A stretch of DNA of 64,000 nt from Ornithinibacillus massiliensis (GTDB taxonomy: Bacteria > Bacillota > Bacilli > Bacillales > Amphibacillaceae), in NCBI RefSeq assembly GCF_018310345.1, contig NZ_JAGXBY010000002.1, forward strand, positions 1 through 64,000, read 5' to 3'. The notes under the pieces are model-generated. The model worked only from the letters and a program-made list of their open reading frames with translations. It did not search any database and was not told where the DNA came from. This document shows, one piece after another, positions 59,603-64,000 of this stretch (positions are counted from its first letter, which is position 1; each line of letters begins with the position of its first letter). The translations under genes and the position numbers were made by a program.

Positions 59603-59787
59603 ATCCACTTCAAATAAAAAGCAATATAAATTCCTGCTAACAATAAAGTTAGTAAGACATCAAAAGTTGTTGGGAGAAAAATAGTTCGGATTAATTGGAA
59701 AATAAGTATCGGTAGTGTAATCTGTTCTGCAATAATTAAGCACTTTCTAGCCCATGGTGGTAATCGGTAACGATAATATCTTGCCAT
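59599..59787 (-). CDS. Small conserved-looking membrane protein
   Basis: 62 residues with a perfect GGAGGTGATGACAT upstream of its ATG. A basic, aromatic N-terminus (ARYYRYRLPPWARK) is followed by two membrane helices (about 17-35 and 41-60). The family is unrecognised, but the signals are strong and I recall similar short proteins in Bacillaceae. Its stop overlaps the ysxE stop by 4 bases in convergent orientation, with no terminator between. Confidence 0.7.
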   Translation of the reverse strand: MARYYRYRLPPWARKCLIIAEQITLPILIFQLIRTIFLPTTFDVLLTLLLAGIYIAFYLKWI

Positions 59788-59939
59788 ATGTCATCACCTC
59801 CATAAAGAATGCACCAAATACTTCTTTTTTTAATACTATATGTATAAACCAAGCTACTTCGTGCCATTATCTAAATAATAGTTGATTTTAGGATTAAAAT
59901 TGGCTAAAATAAGAAAATAATCATATACGAAAGCATATG

Positions 59940-60180
59940 AGAGGGAAGAGTACAGAATAGTTACCTCAAAGAGAGGAAAACAGTGGTGAGAGTTTTCTAG
60001 GTAAACGTTTTGGAAGGTCGCCCTTGATGCAGCAACTCTGAATTAGTAGTAGGAGCTTGCCGGTTCATAACCGATATCAAACAATGAGTGTACAGGGATA
60101 CATTACCTGTAAACAAAGGTGGTACCACGGAAATTCAACCCTTTTCGTCCTTTATTTAGGATGAAGAGGTTTTTTTTATT
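59940..60180 (+). promoter_or_regulatory. T-box leader of valS
   Basis: The conserved T-box AAACAAAGGTGGTACCACGG is at 60111-60130; its TGGT bulge would pair with the ACCA end of tRNA-Val. A terminator follows (about 60137-60178: AACC..TCGTCCT / AGGATGA..GGTT, then a T-run). Stem I lies upstream with a candidate GTA valine specifier at 60046-60051. Uncharged tRNA-Val should favour read-through. Confidence 0.92.
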
Positions 60181-60285
60181 TCGGGTAAATCTTTGATTTC
60201 ATTTTGATAAAGGCCTAATCATTATTGTTTTTTTAAGTGGCTAAGGAAATCACATTACCCTTAACTTTAAAGGAGGCTGATATTA

Positions 60286-62928
60286 ATGCAAGAAAACAAC
60301 ACAACTCTACCACCGAAATACGACCCACAAGCAGTAGAGCAAGACCGCTACAGGTTTTGGCTAGATGGGAAATACTTTGAAGCAACCGGAGATCCAGAAA
60401 AAGAACCATTTTCTATCGTAATTCCACCGCCTAACGTAACGGGTCGCCTACACCTTGGTCATGCATGGGATACAACAATGCAAGATACCATTTCCCGTAT
60501 GAAACGGATGCAAGGCTATGATGTACTATGGTTACCAGGTATGGACCATGCAGGGATTGCGACACAGGCGAAAGTAGAAGCACGACTGAAAGAAGAAGGC
60601 ACAAACCGTTATGAACTTGGTCGAGAAAAATTCCTACAAAAAGCTTGGGATTGGAAGGAAGAATACGCGTCCTTTATAAGATCTCAGTGGGAAAAATTAG
60701 GTCTAGGGTTAGATTATTCAAGAGAACGCTTTACACTCGATGAAGGCTTATCAGAAGCTGTTAAGGAAGTGTTTGTAAAGCTATATGAAAAAGGACTAAT
60801 TTATCGTGGTAAATACATCATTAACTGGGATCCAGTAACGAAAACGGCTCTATCAGACATTGAAGTTATTTATAAAGAAGTAAACGGCAATTTCTATCAT
60901 ATGAAATATCCAATTAAAGATAGTGATGAAACAATTGAAATTGCGACGACAAGACCAGAAACGATGCTTGGTGATACTGCGGTTGCCGTAAACCCGAAGG
61001 ATGAACGCTATCAACACCTAATTGGTAAAACAGTTGTTCTTCCGATTGTTGGACGTGAAATCCAGATTATTGCTGATGAATATGTTGATATGGAATTTGG
61101 GTCTGGTGCAGTTAAAATTACTCCAGCTCATGATCCTAATGATTTTGAAATAGGAAATCGTCATAATCTTGAGCGTGTACTCGTAATGAATGAAGATGGC
61201 ACCATGAATGAAAACGCAGGCAAATATGAAGGCATGGACCGTTTTGAATGCCGTAAGCAAATAGTAAAAGACCTACAGGATATGAGCGTCCTTTTCAAAA
61301 TTGAAGAACATGTTCATCAAGTCGGACATTCAGAACGTAGTGGGGCAGTTGTTGAACCGTATTTATCTACACAATGGTTTGTAAAAATGCAGCCACTTGC
61401 TGATTCTGTATTAGAAATGCAAAATACCGAGGAACGAATTAACTTTGTTCCAGAACGCTTTGAACGAACATATTTAAACTGGATGGAAAATATTCGTGAC
61501 TGGTGTATTAGTCGTCAATTATGGTGGGGACATCGTATTCCAGCATGGTATCATAAAGAAACAGGGGAATTATACGTTGGAAAAGAAGCGCCTAGTGATA
61601 TAGAAAACTGGGAGCAAGATGAGGATGTATTAGACACATGGTTCTCCAGCGCACTATGGCCGTTCTCTACAATGGGTTGGCCAAATGAAGAGGCTGAGGA
61701 TTTTAAACGTTATTTCCCTACAGATGTTTTAATTACTGGTTATGATATTATCTTTTTCTGGGTAGCTCGTATGGCATTTCAATCGAAAGAGTTCACTGGA
61801 AAACGACCATTTAAAGATGTATTACTCCATGGATTAATCCGTGATTCAGAAGGTAGAAAGTTCAGTAAGTCACTTGGGAATGGTGTAGATCCAATGGATG
61901 TCATCGAGAAATATGGTGCAGATTCACTACGTTATTTCTTATTAACAGGGACATCACCAGGCCAGGATATGCGTTTCTATTGGGAAAAAGTAGAATCAAC
62001 CTGGAATTTTGCCAATAAAATCTGGAATGCATCACGTTTCTCTCTAATGAATTTAGAAGGTTTTACGTATGAAGATATTGATTTAACTGGTGAGCTATCT
62101 TTAGCAGATAAATGGATTCTAACAAGATTAAATGAAACCATCGAACAAGTAACACGTAACACTGATAAGTATGAGTTTGGTGAAGCAGGAAGACATCTTC
62201 ATAACTTTATTTGGGATGAATTGTGTGATTGGTATATTGAGATGGCTAAGCTTCCATTATATGGGGAAGATGACCAGGCGAAGAAGACGACACAGTCTGT
62301 ATTAGCCTATGTGCTAGATCAGACTATGCGTCTACTACACCCATTCATGCCATTCATTACCGAAGAAATATGGCAGAAGCTACCACATCAAGGGGAATCA
62401 ATTACGATTGCTGAATGGCCTAAGGTTCAGGAAGACTTCCATGATGAAAAGGCATCAGAAGAAATGAAGCGTCTTGTGTCGATTATTAAGGCTGTACGTA
62501 ATATCCGTGCCGAAGTCGATACACCAATGTCGAAGCAAATTAGCCTGTTAATTCAAGCGAAGGATGAGGCAATCGTCAAAGAACTTGAACATAATCGTGG
62601 CTATCTAGAACGATTCTGTAACCCTAGCGAGCTTGTTATTGCATCTAAAGTCGATGCTCCTGAAAAAGCAATGACAGCAGTTATTACTGGCGCTGAAATC
62701 TTCTTACCATTAGAAGGGCTAATTGATTTCGATAAAGAGATTGCCCGATTAGAGAAAGAACTAGAAAAGTGGAATAAAGAAGTGGAACGAGTTCAGAAGA
62801 AGCTTTCCAATCAAGGCTTTGTCGCTAAGGCACCAGCTGCGGTAGTGGAAGAAGAGAAGAAAAAGGAACAGGATTATTTAGAGAAACAGACAGCAGTACA
62901 AGCACGATTAGCTGAACTAAAATCATAA
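60286..62928 (+). CDS. valS: Valyl-tRNA synthetase
   Basis: 880 residues. Class I signatures HLGH (56-59, in [15 protein letters not shown]) and KFSKS (525-529), the editing domain region [15 protein letters not shown] and a C-terminal coiled-coil arm (about 810-880) that contacts the tRNA. It charges tRNA-Val. Controlled by the T-box just upstream; AAAGGAGG precedes the ATG. Confidence 0.97.
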   Translation: MQENNTTLPPKYDPQAVEQDRYRFWLDGKYFEATGDPEKEPFSIVIPPPNVTGRLHLGHAWDTTMQDTISRMKRMQGYDVLWLPGMDHAGIATQAKVEARLKEEGTNRYELGREKFLQKAWDWKEEYASFIRSQWEKLGLGLDYSRERFTLDEGLSEAVKEVFVKLYEKGLIYRGKYIINWDPVTKTALSDIEVIYKEVNGNFYHMKYPIKDSDETIEIATTRPETMLGDTAVAVNPKDERYQHLIGKTVVLPIVGREIQIIADEYVDMEFGSGAVKITPAHDPNDFEIGNRHNLERVLVMNEDGTMNENAGKYEGMDRFECRKQIVKDLQDMSVLFKIEEHVHQVGHSERSGAVVEPYLSTQWFVKMQPLADSVLEMQNTEERINFVPERFERTYLNWMENIRDWCISRQLWWGHRIPAWYHKETGELYVGKEAPSDIENWEQDEDVLDTWFSSALWPFSTMGWPNEEAEDFKRYFPTDVLITGYDIIFFWVARMAFQSKEFTGKRPFKDVLLHGLIRDSEGRKFSKSLGNGVDPMDVIEKYGADSLRYFLLTGTSPGQDMRFYWEKVESTWNFANKIWNASRFSLMNLEGFTYEDIDLTGELSLADKWILTRLNETIEQVTRNTDKYEFGEAGRHLHNFIWDELCDWYIEMAKLPLYGEDDQAKKTTQSVLAYVLDQTMRLLHPFMPFITEEIWQKLPHQGESITIAEWPKVQEDFHDEKASEEMKRLVSIIKAVRNIRAEVDTPMSKQISLLIQAKDEAIVKELEHNRGYLERFCNPSELVIASKVDAPEKAMTAVITGAEIFLPLEGLIDFDKEIARLEKELEKWNKEVERVQKKLSNQGFVAKAPAAVVEEEKKKEQDYLEKQTAVQARLAELKS

Positions 62929-62939
62929 TAAACATCAAG

Positions 62940-62975
62940 CAGGGTTCTTAGAAAAATCTAAGAACCCTGTTTTAA
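62940..62975. terminator. Bidirectional terminator after valS
   Basis: CAGGGTTCTTAG pairs with CTAAGAACCCTG, with TTTTAATT on the plus strand. It overlaps the end of the convergent ATP-grasp gene. Confidence 0.85.
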
Positions 62976-63821
62976 TTGTTGTTTTATATAAATAATATAT
63001 TTTTCTAGTATATTCATGTTACTAACCGTACTAAGGGTCCTTGAGCCGACAACATCTTCTATTTCATTAAATAGTAGCTCTCCACTCCGACCTATTAAGA
63101 AATCAATTCCGACCATACCGAAATCAAAATGATCGATAATTTTCATGATAAGCGCTTTTTCTACTTCGTTTAATTGGTATAAGCTTGCCGAACCACCTAA
63201 TGTAAAGTTAGCTCGAAAATCTGTATTGCTTTCCCTTAAAACAGCCCCTACAATTTCCTTATCGACAACAAAGACTCTTAGATCCTTTCCAAGTTGTACA
63301 TCAGTTGATTGGATCACGTAATCGATAGGTTTACACATGGTTAAAAATACGTCCCACTCTTCTTTTTCTTGGATAAAATACACTTGTCTGCCACCTCTAC
63401 CAGCCGCCTCTTTTATCACAAATGGCAGAGGGAAAGGGATTTCATTAGTAACATTTTTACCATTTAGAAAGACTGTATCTACCATCGGGATACCAAGACG
63501 GGAAACTTCTAAATAGGTTTTTGCTTTATGATTACTGATTTCCGAAACGTAGGAGGAGTTAAATACGTGTACATTTAACTGTTCTAACTGCTTATTAAGC
63601 AGCGGTTCAACGGTTCGAACCACTGCGAATTCAGGAATTTCAGTTTTACGGCCATCTAATAAAAGGCCATACTCATTTTGCAATATTCCTATTTGGAGTT
63701 TTTCCCTTAAGATTAATCGTAATGTCAATTCTTGCTTATCTGCTTCATCGATAAACCATTCGATGTACGCTTTGTTCGCTACAGCATCTTCTTCACTATA
63801 TAGTAACCAGCCATTAGCCAC
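62958..63821 (-). CDS. RimK-like ATP-grasp ligase
   Basis: 287 residues from a GTG at 63821 with GAGGG six bases upstream. After an N-terminal pre-ATP-grasp region comes the ATP-grasp core: FPLPFVIKEAAGRGGRQVYF, KDLRVFVVDKEIVGAVLR, and the metal-binding end GMVGIDFLIGRSGELLFNEI then EDVVGSRTL. Such enzymes join a carboxylate to an amine using ATP, for example RimK, LysX or peptide ligases; the substrate is unknown. It overlaps the upstream gene by eight bases. Where B. subtilis has folC after valS, this locus has this pair. Confidence 0.85.
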   Translation of the reverse strand: MANGWLLYSEEDAVANKAYIEWFIDEADKQELTLRLILREKLQIGILQNEYGLLLDGRKTEIPEFAVVRTVEPLLNKQLEQLNVHVFNSSYVSEISNHKAKTYLEVSRLGIPMVDTVFLNGKNVTNEIPFPLPFVIKEAAGRGGRQVYFIQEKEEWDVFLTMCKPIDYVIQSTDVQLGKDLRVFVVDKEIVGAVLRESNTDFRANFTLGGSASLYQLNEVEKALIMKIIDHFDFGMVGIDFLIGRSGELLFNEIEDVVGSRTLSTVSNMNILEKYIIYIKQQLKQGS

Positions 63822-64000
63822 GTGAATCCCTCAACTTCTTTAGTATATGCTCTACTATTTCGTTTGCCGCATTAATCCCTGTACAATCATAGAGGTTCCG
63901 AATGTGTGCGTTAGAATTTATTTCACAAATGATATAATCATCATTCTCCCCAAATAATAAATCAACACCACTAAAGTCTGCTCCAATTGCTTTTGATGCG
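63814..64000 (-). CDS. Second ATP-grasp protein, C-terminal part (cut by window edge)
   Basis: On the minus strand the frame enters at the window end and reads ASKAIGADFSGVDLLFGEND, continues DYIICEINSNAHIRNLYDCT and ends ...LRDSRG stop. The GVDLLF...CEINSN pattern is the metal-binding end of a RimK-type ATP-grasp enzyme. Stop and next start overlap (GTGGCTAA), so the two genes are translationally coupled. It is a different protein from its neighbour, not a duplicate fragment. Confidence 0.8.
   Translation of the reverse strand, partial: ASKAIGADFSGVDLLFGENDDYIICEINSNAHIRNLYDCTGINAANEIVEHILKKLRDSRG

Noticed and set aside
1..64000. CRISPR array or intact prophage
   Set aside because: No regularly spaced direct repeats and no run of phage structural, lysis or integrase genes were seen; the mobile remains at 1.3-5.3 kb are fragments only.

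Overview
The window is chromosomal DNA of a low-GC, endospore-forming Bacillaceae bacterium. The evidence is AT-rich DNA, strong GGAGG-type ribosome sites with many TTG and GTG starts, sporulation genes (gerE, gerM, spoVID, ysxE), a T-box leader, and a gene order that follows the Bacillus subtilis chromosome from rnhC to valS. The dispersed repeats and codon use suggest the Oceanobacillus/Virgibacillus/Ornithinibacillus side of the family; this placement is an inference.

Layout. 1-5.3 kb is accessory DNA: gldA, a cluster of tiny unrecognised genes, an IS3-type transposase scrap, an unknown 217-residue protein, a truncated relaxase-like gene and an orphan VbhA-like antitoxin. It reads as the wreck of a mobilizable element. 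5.4-7.8 kb holds a Nudix hydrolase, a ClpN-GNAT fusion and a tandem GNAT protein. 8.0-32.6 kb is conserved core: rnhC, zapA-cvpA, polX-mutS2-yshE (envelope, division and DNA maintenance), lcfA-fadR-fadB-etfB-etfA (fatty-acid degradation, with a clear FadR operator), trxA, uvrC, yslB, sdhCAB, ysmA, gerE, ysmB, racE, gerM, rph, rdgB and ysnB. 32.6-40.3 kb departs from the B. subtilis order. It has tRNA-Gly and tRNA-Arg with a truncated tRNA-Gly copy, an LLM oxidoreductase, a PfpI-like protein, a CBO0543-family membrane protein, a TetR regulator divergent from a complete panG-panB-panC-panD pantothenate operon, and a small membrane-protein gene broken by an in-frame TGA. 40.3-62.9 kb is again core: ysoA, tig, clpX, lonA, ysxC (no lonB between clpX and lonA), an inserted amino-acid ABC transporter and a LiaF-like membrane protein, then the heme operon hemAXCDBL, spoVID, ysxE and a T-box-controlled valS. 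The window ends in two overlapping ATP-grasp genes, the upstream one cut by the edge.

How the genes work together. The fad/etf block turns fatty acids into acyl-CoA, oxidises them and hands electrons to ETF, next to succinate dehydrogenase. The hem operon makes uroporphyrinogen III and its precursors. The pan operon makes pantothenate for CoA. ClpX, LonA and trigger factor form a protein-quality cluster. The most unusual items are the small-ORF cluster and mobile-element wreck at the left end, a well-folded non-coding segment between etfA and trxA, a modular nested-hairpin repeat upstream of gerM, the TetR-panG arrangement, and the paired ATP-grasp genes at the right end. No clearly new defence system or CRISPR array was seen.
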